A stretch of DNA of 64,000 nt from an uncultured Alcaligenaceae bacterium (GTDB lineage Bacteria > Pseudomonadota > Gammaproteobacteria > Burkholderiales > Burkholderiaceae_B), in NCBI GenBank assembly GCA_937995985.1, contig CALKIR010000023.1, positions 186,001 through 250,000 on the forward strand. The letters are read 5' to 3'. The notes under the pieces were generated by a model that had not been told where the DNA came from, did not search any database, and saw only the letters and a program-made list of their open reading frames with translations. Both the position numbers and the translations under genes were made by a program. Below are positions 54,615-63,415 of the stretch, one piece after another (position 1 is the stretch's first letter; every line of letters begins with the position of its first letter).

Positions 54615-54641
54615 AAAAAAAGCAGCCTAGGGCTGCTTTTG
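54615..54641 (-). terminator. Bidirectional hairpin terminator after rpmE2
   Basis: Arms AGCAGCC (54621-54627) and GGCTGCT (54631-54637) with a three-base loop, flanked by an A-run on the left and a T-run on the right. On the minus strand it ends the rpmE2 transcript just before the GT39-like gene. Confidence 0.85.
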
Positions 54642-54659
54642 TCATTGAGTGCTTAGCAA

Positions 54660-54923
54660 TTAGTTTTTCTTGATAGCCCCAGCAGTACGAGCAAAACGCT
54701 GACGGAAGCGTTCTACACGGCCCGTCTCAACAACGCGCGCCTGTGAGCCTGTGTAAAATGGGTGTGAGTCGGAGGTGACATCACATTTGTATACAGGGTA
54801 GGTTTTGCCATCGACTTCGATGGTTTCGCGAGTTTGAACGGTAGAGCGGGTGATAAACTTTTTGCCGGTTTGTTGATCGAGGAAAACTACCTCGCGGTAT
54901 TCTGGGTGTATATCTGCTTTCAT
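54660..54923 (-). CDS. rpmE2: 50S ribosomal protein L31 type B
   Basis: An 87-residue L31 protein of the zinc-free type: the CxxC motif of type A is missing, and SDSHPFYTGSQ matches type B. Type B L31 usually replaces the zinc form during zinc limitation, but many betaproteobacteria carry only this form; no type A gene is in the window. The ATG at 54923 begins the conserved sequence (MKADIHPEYREVVF) with AAAAGG upstream; an open frame of 50 more codons upstream has no similarity. Confidence 0.95.
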   Translation of the reverse strand: MKADIHPEYREVVFLDQQTGKKFITRSTVQTRETIEVDGKTYPVYKCDVTSDSHPFYTGSQARVVETGRVERFRQRFARTAGAIKKN

Positions 54924-55087
54924 GGCCTTTTGTCCTGTGATAGCTAAAACGCGCAAGCAAAATGAAAATTGGGCCAAAAAGCTGGCCAGCATAATAAGGT
55001 AAAACTTGCCGCGCAAAAACGCTAAGTTTAAAATCAAATAAATATACCAATAAAACCGCGCTTTGCCAAGCAAGGGGCATTATCCTC

Positions 55088-55768
55088 TCAACCAAGTAGT
55101 CCTTCTTCGGCCATAGAGGTCGCATGATTAGCCGCTACGATAACATGATCAATCAAGCGAATATCCACTAATGCTAGAGCCTGGGTTAAATGTTGTGTCA
55201 GTGCAATATCTGCGGCACTTGCCTCGCGCGCCCCAGAGGGATGGTTATGGGCTAGAATAATCGCTGCAGCATGATGTTTCAGAGCTGCTTTGACTACTTC
55301 GCGAGGATAAATATGAGCTTGATTGAGGGTGCCCTTGGCAAGGACCTTGGTGGTGATTAGTTGTAATTGGGTGTTTAAAAAAATAGCAATACAGTGCTCA
55401 ACCGTTAAGTGCCCAAGATGTGCAATGCAATATCTTTTGACTATCTGTGTCTGGGCAAAACTAGGGGAGTCTTTAAGCTCTTGTTCTAGCGCACGTCGAC
55501 TTAGTTCGCTCACGGCAAGTATTTCACAAGCTTTGGCTAAACCAATTCCTGGCTGTGCCATGAGTTGTTGAGGAGTCGCATGAAGCAATTGGCGTAACCC
55601 GCCAAATTGTTGCAATAAGTGTTGGGCGAATTGCACCACACCATAGTGTCCGTTTCCGGTGCGCAATAGCACGGCAAGCAATTCCGCATCGCTCAGTACA
55701 TGAGCGCCGTGAGTAAGCAAACGCTCACGAGGTTTCAGGGTAGAAAAACTTTTTCTTTGAGACTTCAT
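55088..55768 (-). CDS. radC: RadC family protein (JAB/MPN domain)
   Basis: A 226-residue RadC homologue. A helix-hairpin-helix-like region is at about residues 50-80 (GGLRQLLHATPQQLMAQPGIG), followed by the JAB metalloprotein motif AHNHPSGAREASAAD with the HxH metal ligands. Early suggestions of DNA-repair function are disputed and its activity is unknown. The ATG at 55768 starts the conserved KSQRKSFSTLKPRERLL; the frame continues upstream without similarity. It is divergent from fkpB with only about 50 bases between. Confidence 0.9.
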   Translation of the reverse strand: MKSQRKSFSTLKPRERLLTHGAHVLSDAELLAVLLRTGNGHYGVVQFAQHLLQQFGGLRQLLHATPQQLMAQPGIGLAKACEILAVSELSRRALEQELKDSPSFAQTQIVKRYCIAHLGHLTVEHCIAIFLNTQLQLITTKVLAKGTLNQAHIYPREVVKAALKHHAAAIILAHNHPSGAREASAADIALTQHLTQALALVDIRLIDHVIVAANHATSMAEEGLLG

Positions 55769-55818
55769 CTTGCACGCATAAAATAACAGTGGAACAATCA
55801 AGTAAAGGATGTCACAAC

Positions 55819-56295
55819 GTGAATGAGAATGGGGCCATTCGTGGCAAAAGCATCCAAGAGGATTCTTTTGTTACGTTGCATTATCGGATTACCGTATTAA
55901 ATGGTGAGGTGGCTGGGACTGTATTTATTGATACGTTTGCAATGCGTCCCGCAACTTTACAGCTAGGGGTTGGGCAATGGTCGCCTGGACTGGAGCATTG
56001 TCTGATTGGTTTGCCCGATCATGGGGAATATCATTTTGAATTGACGCCTGCAGAGGCTTATGGAGAACGGAACCCTGCACTGGTACAGTGGGTGTCGCGC
56101 ACACAGGTAATGCAAAATGCCAGTGCGGATGCTACGTTTAATCCTGGCGATATGGTTGAGTTTATTGCGCCTAATGGGCAACGTTATGCTGGGGTTCTTA
56201 AAACATGGCAAGATGATCAGGCCTTGATTGATTTTAATCATCCGTTGGCTGGCGCCCAAATTCGTTTAGATGTAAAAATTTTAGGAATACTATGA
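55819..56295 (+). CDS. fkpB: FKBP-type peptidyl-prolyl isomerase, SlpA-like
   Basis: FkpB (SlpA) is a small cytoplasmic prolyl isomerase with an inserted chaperone flap. The 158-residue protein has SFVTLHYRITVLNGEV, then the loop around LGVGQWSPGLEHCLIGL and the acidic loop region ending in PAEAYGERNP. It overlaps ispH by four bases (ATGA), as the E. coli fkpB-ispH pair is close. I use GTG at 55819 with AAAGGA upstream; the earlier GTG at 55789 would add ten residues. Confidence 0.87.
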   Translation: MNENGAIRGKSIQEDSFVTLHYRITVLNGEVAGTVFIDTFAMRPATLQLGVGQWSPGLEHCLIGLPDHGEYHFELTPAEAYGERNPALVQWVSRTQVMQNASADATFNPGDMVEFIAPNGQRYAGVLKTWQDDQALIDFNHPLAGAQIRLDVKILGIL

Positions 56296-57272
56296 CACAG
56301 CAATCAACAGAACAGGTTTTCACTATTACGTTGGCCCAGCCGCGCGGGTTTTGTGCGGGAGTAGACCGGGCTATTGATATCGTAGAGCGTGCACTTGAAC
56401 TACATGGTAAGCCCATTTATGTGCGTCATGAAATTGTTCATAATCGCTATGTGGTAGAAAATTTACGTAAAAAAGGCGCTATTTTTATAAAGGAGTTAGA
56501 TGAGGCACCTGCCGGTGCTATTGTAGTTTTTTCTGCCCATGGGGTGTCCTTGGCTGTGCGTCAAGAGGCTGAGCGCAGGGGATTAACGGTGTTTGATGCC
56601 ACGTGCCCCTTAGTCACCAAGGTCCACGTTGAGGTGGCACGTATGCGCCGGGATGGCCGCGAAGTGATCATGATCGGTCATCGTGGCCACCCTGAGGTTG
56701 AGGGCACCTTAGGGCAGGCAGATGGGGGGATGTATTTAGTAGAGACTGTCGAGGATGTGGCGGCACTTGAGGTACAGAATCCTGATCACTTGGCTTTTGT
56801 GACTCAAACCACCTTGTCTGTAGATGATGCGCATCAGGTTGCTGAGGCGCTGCGACGTCGTTTCCCTTCAATTATCGAGCCTAAAAAGAGTGATATTTGT
56901 TATGCCACCCAAAATAGGCAAGATGCGGTAAAGAAAATGGCGGTGCAGTGCGATGTAGTATTGGTGGTTGGCAGTACAAATAGTTCTAATTCAAATCGCT
57001 TGCGTGAGGTAGCAGAGCGTGAAGGGACTCCTGCTTATTTATTAGATGATCCAGAGATGGTGCAGCCTGAATGGTTGGCCCATGGGCATCGGATTGGCGT
57101 TACTGCGGGGGCTTCTGCTCCAGAAGAGCTGGTACAGCAGGTAATAGACCGTTTGCGCGAGTTAGGCGCTCAGTCTGTGCGTACCCTAGATGGAGTAGAG
57201 GAGAAAATTTCTTTTCCTTTGCCCCGTGAGTTGTCTCGCAAAATTGCGCAACGTGAAGCGCTTGGAAATTAG
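56292..57272 (+). CDS. ispH: 4-hydroxy-3-methylbut-2-enyl diphosphate reductase
   Basis: IspH is the last enzyme of the MEP isoprenoid pathway, converting HMBPP into IPP and DMAPP with a 4Fe-4S cluster. The three cluster cysteines are in PRGFCAGVDRAID (Cys21), DATCPLVTKVH and SDICYATQNRQ. TNSSNSNRLREVAE binds the diphosphate. Length (326) is typical. Its start overlaps the fkpB stop by four bases. Confidence 0.97.
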   Translation: MTQQSTEQVFTITLAQPRGFCAGVDRAIDIVERALELHGKPIYVRHEIVHNRYVVENLRKKGAIFIKELDEAPAGAIVVFSAHGVSLAVRQEAERRGLTVFDATCPLVTKVHVEVARMRRDGREVIMIGHRGHPEVEGTLGQADGGMYLVETVEDVAALEVQNPDHLAFVTQTTLSVDDAHQVAEALRRRFPSIIEPKKSDICYATQNRQDAVKKMAVQCDVVLVVGSTNSSNSNRLREVAEREGTPAYLLDDPEMVQPEWLAHGHRIGVTAGASAPEELVQQVIDRLRELGAQSVRTLDGVEEKISFPLPRELSRKIAQREALGN

Positions 57273-57307
57273 TCGGTAGGGGTCTGAGGCACCTTGGTGC
57301 ATATATT

Positions 57308-58636
57308 ATGAAACATAAAAAAAAGTTTTATTTTTTTATTACTATCCTTGCCCTGGTTGTGGTGCATGGTGTGATCTCGTGGTGGGTTGGTGAGCGGGCA
57401 GAGCGTCTTTCGGTTGCTCAAGTTGAATATTTCAATGAGCATTTAAAAACGCTTAGCCAAGATACTGGCACCACGATTCATCTTGAGATAGACACTGTGC
57501 ACCGAGGCATCTGGAGTTCACAGCGGCTATTAACCCTCACTTGGTCACAGGGCGCAGAAACTCAGCGCTATGTATTTGAGGATGATTTGCAACATGGTCC
57601 TTGGCCTTTAGCGCGTCTCAAGAATAAACAGTGGCTGCCTGTTATGGCTTATAGCACGATGCATGTGCTTGATCAGGGAGCCGGTCGCGCCTTATTTGAG
57701 TGGAGTCAGGGCGCAGAACCGTTGCGCATAGAAACTGAAATAGATTGGGGCGGACAATTTAACAGTCAGTGGCAGTGGGCTGCGCTTACTTATGATGCCC
57801 CCTCAAAGCGCTTTGTACTAGGTGCTGGGGAGCTTGATATTAAGAGTATTGGCCAAGGGCTATACCAATTAAAGGGGCAAGCTCCCGCATTTCTATACCA
57901 AGAGGGGCAAGAGCAGCTCTCATTAGTCGAGCCACATGTGCAGTGGATTACTACCGGTCAGCAGGCATTATTAGACGGCCACTTATATGTGGGGGCTGCT
58001 GAGCTGGAATGGCATAATGAGGGCACAATTTGGCTCGAGCATGTGATGCTTGAATTGACGCAGCAATACGAGGAAGGTTTGTACGATGCTTCAGTCCAAG
58101 CCAGTGCCAAAGAGGTAGTGCTTAATAATGGCATCAAATTGGGTGCTTTTGATGTGCGCCTGCAGGCTGAGCGTATTGCTGAAAAGATCAGTGCACAAGC
58201 CTTTGCTGCCTTAACCGAGGCTCAGCGCGATAAGCTATGGTTAGACAGTCTAGCCTCTTATCCGCGCTATACCATACATGAGCTAAATTGGGTAAATGCT
58301 GGGGGGAAGGCGCGCTTTTCTGGTTTTTTTGAGTTGGCACCTCGGCTTGGAGATGAATTAGAAAAAGCTGCGTTTAGAGCAGATATTCCTCAACCAGTGC
58401 TTGAGCAAGTGATTGCTCAAGAAAAGGGGGTAACAGGTGCAATGCTCCGGTTGCTGCTCCAAACCTTTATCAAAGAGGGGCAGCGATTGAATGTAATCGA
58501 GCTTCAGGATAATGCTTTAAAGGTAGATGTGCAGTATGACCAAAGTGCTGATAACTACGTGCTTAATGGCCAGATACATAACAAAAAAGACATGCAGGCC
58601 ATTTTGTTCAAGTGGTTGCTTTGGTTACTGAATTAA
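57308..58636 (+). CDS. DUF945 (YdgA-like) membrane-anchored protein
   Basis: A 442-residue protein with a single N-terminal membrane anchor (about 7-26) and a long periplasmic part of repeated beta-rich segments. The WWVGERAERL motif just after the anchor and LNWVNAGGKARFSG-type repeats fit the DUF945/YdgA family. The family's function is unknown; it may be an envelope or LPS-linked protein. It begins about 35 bases after ispH and may be co-transcribed. It ends 33 bases before the convergent maf. Confidence 0.75.
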   Translation: MKHKKKFYFFITILALVVVHGVISWWVGERAERLSVAQVEYFNEHLKTLSQDTGTTIHLEIDTVHRGIWSSQRLLTLTWSQGAETQRYVFEDDLQHGPWPLARLKNKQWLPVMAYSTMHVLDQGAGRALFEWSQGAEPLRIETEIDWGGQFNSQWQWAALTYDAPSKRFVLGAGELDIKSIGQGLYQLKGQAPAFLYQEGQEQLSLVEPHVQWITTGQQALLDGHLYVGAAELEWHNEGTIWLEHVMLELTQQYEEGLYDASVQASAKEVVLNNGIKLGAFDVRLQAERIAEKISAQAFAALTEAQRDKLWLDSLASYPRYTIHELNWVNAGGKARFSGFFELAPRLGDELEKAAFRADIPQPVLEQVIAQEKGVTGAMLRLLLQTFIKEGQRLNVIELQDNALKVDVQYDQSADNYVLNGQIHNKKDMQAILFKWLLWLLN

Positions 58637-58669
58637 ACGGGTTGTCATAACTTGTTTAGTGAGCGCTAT

Positions 58670-59287
58670 TTAGGCGGGCTTTAAGCATAGGTGCTGTAGC
58701 CCTGCCTGCTCCAACAATTGGTATAGGTCATAAACATCTAGGCCCATAACCGAGCTATAGCGACCATTTAAGCGTGTAATAAAGTAACTGGCCTGTCCTT
58801 GAATGCCATACCCTCCAGCTTTACCAAAGGGCTCGCCAGTGGCGCAATATGCTTGTATTTCATGCGCACTCAGTGGGCGAAAAAATACTTCATTGATGCC
58901 TAGGCTGGTGTATTGTTTGCCTTGATAGCTGAGAGCCTGAGCGGTATAAACCCAGTGCTTGCGCCCTGAGAGACGGCTTAGAAAATATTCAGCTTCTTGA
59001 GTGCTTTGAGGCTTTCCGAGCACCTCGGTGTCCAGAGCAACGCAGGTATCAGCGCATAATACAGGCCAGTGAGAATTCAGGCCTTGGTCCTGTATCCACT
59101 GAACAGCACGTTGTAGTTTTTCTGCGGTAGTGCGTTGTGCATAATCTTTGGGATGCTCATTGGGCCGCACAGGCTCGTCCTCACCGTCTGGGCTTGGGAC
59201 CAATAATACGTCGTGAGCAATATTAAGCTGGGTGAGAATATCATGGCGCCGCGGGCTTGCCGAGGCAAGATATAGGCGAAGCATCAT
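58670..59287 (-). CDS. maf: Maf-family nucleotide pyrophosphatase, YhdE type
   Basis: This Maf paralogue belongs to the YhdE subgroup, which hydrolyses dTTP, UTP and modified pyrimidine nucleotides. The signature LASASPRRHDIL is at the N-terminus, CADTCVALDTEVLGKP carries the catalytic base, and the end has GYGIQGQASYFI. Two Met codons stand in tandem (59287 and 59284); an upstream frame of 48 codons has no similarity. It follows rsfS by 32 bases. It differs clearly from YceF at 4261, so the two should have separate substrates. Confidence 0.92.
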   Translation of the reverse strand: MMLRLYLASASPRRHDILTQLNIAHDVLLVPSPDGEDEPVRPNEHPKDYAQRTTAEKLQRAVQWIQDQGLNSHWPVLCADTCVALDTEVLGKPQSTQEAEYFLSRLSGRKHWVYTAQALSYQGKQYTSLGINEVFFRPLSAHEIQAYCATGEPFGKAGGYGIQGQASYFITRLNGRYSSVMGLDVYDLYQLLEQAGLQHLCLKPA

Positions 59288-59319
59288 AGGGATACAGGCA
59301 GACCAAAATAAATGATTAA

Positions 59320-59694
59320 TTAACGCTTTTCTATGGGTAGGGGAGCAGTACGGATAGTCTCTAAATCCAGAGGGTGATCCCCCCATAGATCTTCTAGTTG
59401 GTAATAGTCGCGAATCACCGCTTGCATGCAATGTACTACGATATCACCTAAATCAATCAGTACCCACTCGCCTTCGGCTTCCCCCTCGACAGCGATGACC
59501 TCCAGACCATATTTTTTGGCCTCACGAACAACCTCATCAGCCATAGAGCGCGCATGTCGGTTCGAAGTCCCTGTGGCGATAAAGACTCGATCAAATAGAC
59601 TAGTTAATGGACGGGTATCAAAGGCCCGAATATCATGGGCTTTCATATTTTCAAGGGCGTCCAGAACGATTTTTTCTTGCTGTGCTAAATTCAT
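59320..59694 (-). CDS. rsfS: Ribosomal silencing factor RsfS
   Basis: RsfS binds ribosomal protein L14 and blocks joining of the subunits in starved or stationary cells. The 124-residue protein has the conserved IATGTSNRHARSMADEV (about 55-71) and EGEAEGEWVLIDLGDIVVHCM-type segment (GEWVLIDLGDIVVH). It lies between nadD and maf. The methyltransferase gene rlmH, which usually follows rsfS, is absent here. Confidence 0.96.
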   Translation of the reverse strand: MNLAQQEKIVLDALENMKAHDIRAFDTRPLTSLFDRVFIATGTSNRHARSMADEVVREAKKYGLEVIAVEGEAEGEWVLIDLGDIVVHCMQAVIRDYYQLEDLWGDHPLDLETIRTAPLPIEKR

Positions 59695-59710
59695 GTAGGG
59701 CGTATATAAC

Positions 59711-60298
59711 CTATTTTAAATAAAGTTGATGTTCCTTAATGTACTGCTCAACCTTTGGGTCAAGCAAGCCATCGGTGCAGAGGTGTTGTTTTAAGCGACG
59801 GCGGATTTCCGTCGCAGAAATATCTCTGGGTTCAAAATTAATAGTTTCTATCTTTAAGCCATGTTGGTGCAGGTAAGCCGCTAACTCCTCTGGAGGACAC
59901 AGTGGTGCACCGGGACGTTGAGCCACTGCTAAAGTAACCAGGTGTACGATGTCTTGCCATCGATGCCAGGTATGAAAATTTTGTAATTGATCACTGCCTA
60001 ATAGCCAATAGTAGGTCACTCCTTTTGGGAGCTGGGTGAGGGTATCTAGAGTATAGGTGGGGCCGCTGCGCTCGAGTTCTATTGTGTTGATAGAAAGCTT
60101 AGGGCAGTCTTCTATAGCGAGCTGCAACATGGCCAGGCGGTCTTGTGGACGGCCTTTTAGGGGAGCTCGCTGCCATGGGTTGGCAGCAGGGATCAACTCG
60201 ACCTTATCGAGCCCTAAGTCATCAATGGCTTGCTGAGCTAATGCAATATGAGCCCGATGCACCGGATCAAAACTGCCGCCTAATAACCCGATCTTCAT
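59711..60298 (-). CDS. nadD: Nicotinate-nucleotide adenylyltransferase
   Basis: NadD adenylates nicotinate mononucleotide in NAD synthesis. The 195-residue protein has the nucleotidyl-transferase motif GGSFDPVHRAH (GxFDPxHxGH type), and the later LGSDQLQNFHTWHRW and RDISATEIRRRL (ISST-type) motifs. I use the ATG at 60298 overlapping the hemF stop; an ATG six bases earlier is possible. It is followed by rsfS, the usual order. Confidence 0.95.
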   Translation of the reverse strand: MKIGLLGGSFDPVHRAHIALAQQAIDDLGLDKVELIPAANPWQRAPLKGRPQDRLAMLQLAIEDCPKLSINTIELERSGPTYTLDTLTQLPKGVTYYWLLGSDQLQNFHTWHRWQDIVHLVTLAVAQRPGAPLCPPEELAAYLHQHGLKIETINFEPRDISATEIRRRLKQHLCTDGLLDPKVEQYIKEHQLYLK

Positions 60299-61197
60299 AA
60301 CCATTCACGAGGCTGTAAATAGTTATATAACTTGGCCTCGGGCGTATCAGGCTCAGGCTGCCATTGATAGCGCCAGTGCGCTACGGGGGGCATGGACAGC
60401 AAGATCGATTCGGTGCGTCCACCAGACTGTAAGCCAAAGGTCGTGCCGCGGTCTAAAACGAGATTAAATTCAACATAGCGTCCACGACGATAGGCTTGAA
60501 AGTCACGTTCTCGTGCGCCAAAGGGGATATGACGCCTATTTTCTACAATAGGCATATAGGCTTTTAGAAAATGGTCGCCGACTGATTGGGTGAGAGCAAA
60601 GCAATGCTCAAAATCGGGCTCATTTAAATCATCATAAAAAATGCCTCCAATGCCGCGTGTTTCTTGACGGTGCTTAAGATAAAAATATTCATCGCACCAT
60701 TGTTTGTAATGCGGATAGTAGTGTGCTCCAAAAGGGGCGAGGGCATCGAAGCATGTTTGATGAAAATGTCGGGCATCTTCTTCAAAAACATAGTAGGGGG
60801 TGAGATCCATGCCTCCACCAAACCAGAACACAGGCGCTTCATTTCCTTTGGCGTGCGCTACAAAAAGGCGCACATTCATATGAGTAGTGGGGACATAGGG
60901 GTTTTCAGGATGGAGCACGAGAGAAACCCCCATGGCCTCCCATGGACGACCCTTGAGCTCTTGTCGTTGTGCTGTGGCTGAAGGGGGGAGGTGGCGGCCT
61001 TTGACATGGCTAAACAGTACGGCACCCCGTTCAAATAGGCCGCCTTGTTCTAAATAGCGCGAAATACCGCCTCCCCCTTCATCACGAACCCAATGGTCGG
61101 TATGAAATTCGCGACCATCTGCCAAACTAAGACGCTTGGCAATACGATCTTGTAAATCTAAAAAATAATCATGTGCTAAAGAAATAGGAATGCTCAT
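60295..61197 (-). CDS. hemF: Oxygen-dependent coproporphyrinogen III oxidase
   Basis: HemF makes protoporphyrinogen IX from coproporphyrinogen III using oxygen. The 300-residue protein has FWFGGGMDLTPYYVFEEDARHFH (core GGGMDLTPYYVFEEDA), YKQWCDEYFYLKHR and the end region FNLVLDRGTTFGLQSGGRTESI (LDRGTTFGLQSGGRTESI). It overlaps nadD. HemJ at 41790 would carry out the next step, and aerobic HemF suggests growth in oxygen. Confidence 0.97.
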   Translation of the reverse strand: MSIPISLAHDYFLDLQDRIAKRLSLADGREFHTDHWVRDEGGGGISRYLEQGGLFERGAVLFSHVKGRHLPPSATAQRQELKGRPWEAMGVSLVLHPENPYVPTTHMNVRLFVAHAKGNEAPVFWFGGGMDLTPYYVFEEDARHFHQTCFDALAPFGAHYYPHYKQWCDEYFYLKHRQETRGIGGIFYDDLNEPDFEHCFALTQSVGDHFLKAYMPIVENRRHIPFGARERDFQAYRRGRYVEFNLVLDRGTTFGLQSGGRTESILLSMPPVAHWRYQWQPEPDTPEAKLYNYLQPREWL

Positions 61198-61218
61198 GCC
61201 AAAAGCCTATGGGTTGGA

Positions 61219-62499
61219 TTATCCTTTCAGGGCACGCCAGCCAATGTCCGAACGGAATTGCTTGCCTTCAAAATGCACTTGGGCAGCGGTGGCGTACGCA
61301 GCCTCTTGGGCTCGGCGCAATGAGTCGCCCAAGGCCGTCACACATAATACCCGGCCCCCAGAAGTTTGTAATACTCCCTCGTTAAGGGAGGTGCCTGCAT
61401 GAAAGATCATGCGGTCTTCTTGGTTTTCTGGCAGCGGTTGGATGATATCGCCAGTCCGCGGCTGTTCGGGATAGCCGGCACTGGCCATGACCACTCCTAA
61501 GGCAGCGCGGCGGTCCCAATCAATGGTGGCTTGATCAAGCTGGCCATCGAGAGCCTGTTCAAAAATCTCGCTCAGATCGCTCTTTAACCGTAGCATAATG
61601 GGCTGTGCCTCGGGGTCTCCCATGCGGCAGTTATACTCGAGTAATTTGATGGGACGAGTATTGTCAGGCCCCTCGCCAATCATGAGCCCTGCATATAAAA
61701 AGCCCGTATATGGGATGCCTTCGCGTGCCATTCCTTGTACGGTGGGGTAAATAATTTCTCGCATGATGCGGTTATGCAGGGTAGGGGACACAATGGGAGC
61801 GGGAGAATAGGCACCCATCCCCCCTGTATTGGGGCCTTGATCACCATCTAGCAAGCGTTTGTGGTCTTGGCTAGTAGCCATAGGCAGCACATTTTGCCCA
61901 TCACAGAGTACAATGAAGCTGGCCTCCTCGCCTTCGAGAAACTCTTCAATGACAACACGTGCGCCTGCTTGGCCAAACTCGCCAGCATCGAGCATGCTAT
62001 CAATGGCAGCATGGGCTTGCTCTAGTGTTTCTGCCACGACCACGCCTTTGCCTGCAGCCAGGCCATCAGCCTTGATTACAATAGGGGCCCCTTGTTTGGT
62101 GACGTAATCTTTGGCGGCTTGGGCATCGGTAAAGCTCTGATAAGAAGCCGTATCAATGCCATGGCGAAGCATAAAGTCTTTAGCGTACTCCTTAGAGCTC
62201 TCTAGGCGTGCAGCGGCTTGGGTGGGGCCAAAAATACGCAAGCCAGCGGCTCGGAAGGCATCGACCACTCCTTGTGCCAAAGGAGCCTCTGGGCCCACCA
62301 CAGCAAAGGCAATGTCGTGGTCTTTGGCAAAAGCAACGAGATCCTCGTTGCGATGAAGCGGGAGGTTTTCCATACGCTCAGCTTGCGCCGTACCTCCATT
62401 GCCAGGGGCGACATAGACCTTAGTCACCCGTTGTGATTGCGTTAGACGCCAAGCGATGGCATGTTCACGGCCGCCTGCGCCGATAACCAATAGTTTCAT
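61219..62499 (-). CDS. purD: Phosphoribosylamine-glycine ligase
   Basis: PurD joins phosphoribosylamine to glycine in purine synthesis. The ATP-grasp protein has 426 residues from the ATG at 62499 (MKLLVIGAGGREHAIAW); an upstream TTG would add five. Seen: IKADGLAAGKGVVVAET for nucleotide binding, GEEASFIVLCDGQ, and GMGAYSPAPIV. The order yebC-purD-hemF is typical of the Burkholderiales. yebC ends about 50 bases upstream. Confidence 0.97.
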   Translation of the reverse strand: MKLLVIGAGGREHAIAWRLTQSQRVTKVYVAPGNGGTAQAERMENLPLHRNEDLVAFAKDHDIAFAVVGPEAPLAQGVVDAFRAAGLRIFGPTQAAARLESSKEYAKDFMLRHGIDTASYQSFTDAQAAKDYVTKQGAPIVIKADGLAAGKGVVVAETLEQAHAAIDSMLDAGEFGQAGARVVIEEFLEGEEASFIVLCDGQNVLPMATSQDHKRLLDGDQGPNTGGMGAYSPAPIVSPTLHNRIMREIIYPTVQGMAREGIPYTGFLYAGLMIGEGPDNTRPIKLLEYNCRMGDPEAQPIMLRLKSDLSEIFEQALDGQLDQATIDWDRRAALGVVMASAGYPEQPRTGDIIQPLPENQEDRMIFHAGTSLNEGVLQTSGGRVLCVTALGDSLRRAQEAAYATAAQVHFEGKQFRSDIGWRALKG

Positions 62500-62550
62500 A
62501 GTGTTGTCAGTCAATGATGTCCTAAAGAGTGAGCGAACGGGCGTACCCGA

Positions 62551-63282
62551 TTATTCTGTCTCATCCATGACGGCAGTGGTATAAACCTCTTGAACGTCGT
62601 CTAGTGCCTCTAGGGCCTCGAGCATTTTTTTCATGGTTTCTGCTTCTTTGCCCTCAAGCTCGGTTTCATTGAGAGCTTTCATGACAATTTCTTGTACCTC
62701 GGGGACTAAGCCAGCCTCTTCGAAAGCCTTTTTGACTTGTTCATAATCAGCAGGCTCACAAATGACCTCGATGAGGCCTTCTTCGTCGGTAATAACGTCC
62801 TCAGCACCTGCCTCAAGAGCAGCCTCCATAACGGCTTCTTCACTGGTACCTGGAGCAAATATAAATTGCCCACAGTGCTTAAATTGAAACACAACTGAGC
62901 CATCAATGCCTAGGTTGCCTCCATGCTTACTGAACGCATGGCGTACCTCTGCTACCGTGCGGGTGCGGTTGTCGGTCATGCAGTCAACAATAACTGCTGC
63001 GCCGCCTACCCCATAACCTTCGTAGCGGACTTCTTCGAAGTTTTGCCCTTCGATTAATCCAGCGCCTCGTTGAATAGCACGCTCGATATTATCTTTGGGC
63101 ATATTGGCTGCAGCAGCCTTGTCTAAGGCAAGACGCAGACGTGGATTGCTTTCTACGTCTGGGCCCCCGTCACGTGCAGCGACCTGAATTTCACGAATAA
63201 TGCGTGTCCAGATTTTAGCCCGTTTGGCGTCTTGGCGCCCTTTACGGTGCTGAATATTTGCCCATTTACTATGACCTGCCAT
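62551..63282 (-). CDS. yebC: YebC/PmpR family protein (TACO1 homologue)
   Basis: A 243-residue member of the YebC family, beginning MAGHSKWANIQHRKGRQDAK. Some members bind DNA as regulators; others, like mitochondrial TACO1, help translate stretches of proline, and recent work favours a ribosome role for many. EGYGVGGAAVIVDCMTDNRTRT is intact (core GYGVGGAAVIVDCMTDN). Length and context are typical. It is divergent from the HerA-like gene. Confidence 0.96.
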   Translation of the reverse strand: MAGHSKWANIQHRKGRQDAKRAKIWTRIIREIQVAARDGGPDVESNPRLRLALDKAAAANMPKDNIERAIQRGAGLIEGQNFEEVRYEGYGVGGAAVIVDCMTDNRTRTVAEVRHAFSKHGGNLGIDGSVVFQFKHCGQFIFAPGTSEEAVMEAALEAGAEDVITDEEGLIEVICEPADYEQVKKAFEEAGLVPEVQEIVMKALNETELEGKEAETMKKMLEALEALDDVQEVYTTAVMDETE

Positions 63283-63415
63283 AATTTGCTACCAAGTATT
63301 TAGAATGATTTGTAAAAAATGCCTATTTTAACCTGTGCACTAAAGATTGCTTAGGCTACACTTTAGATGCTTTTAGGATAATGAACAATTTTAGTTAGGG
63401 CTGAGTTAATTCCTC

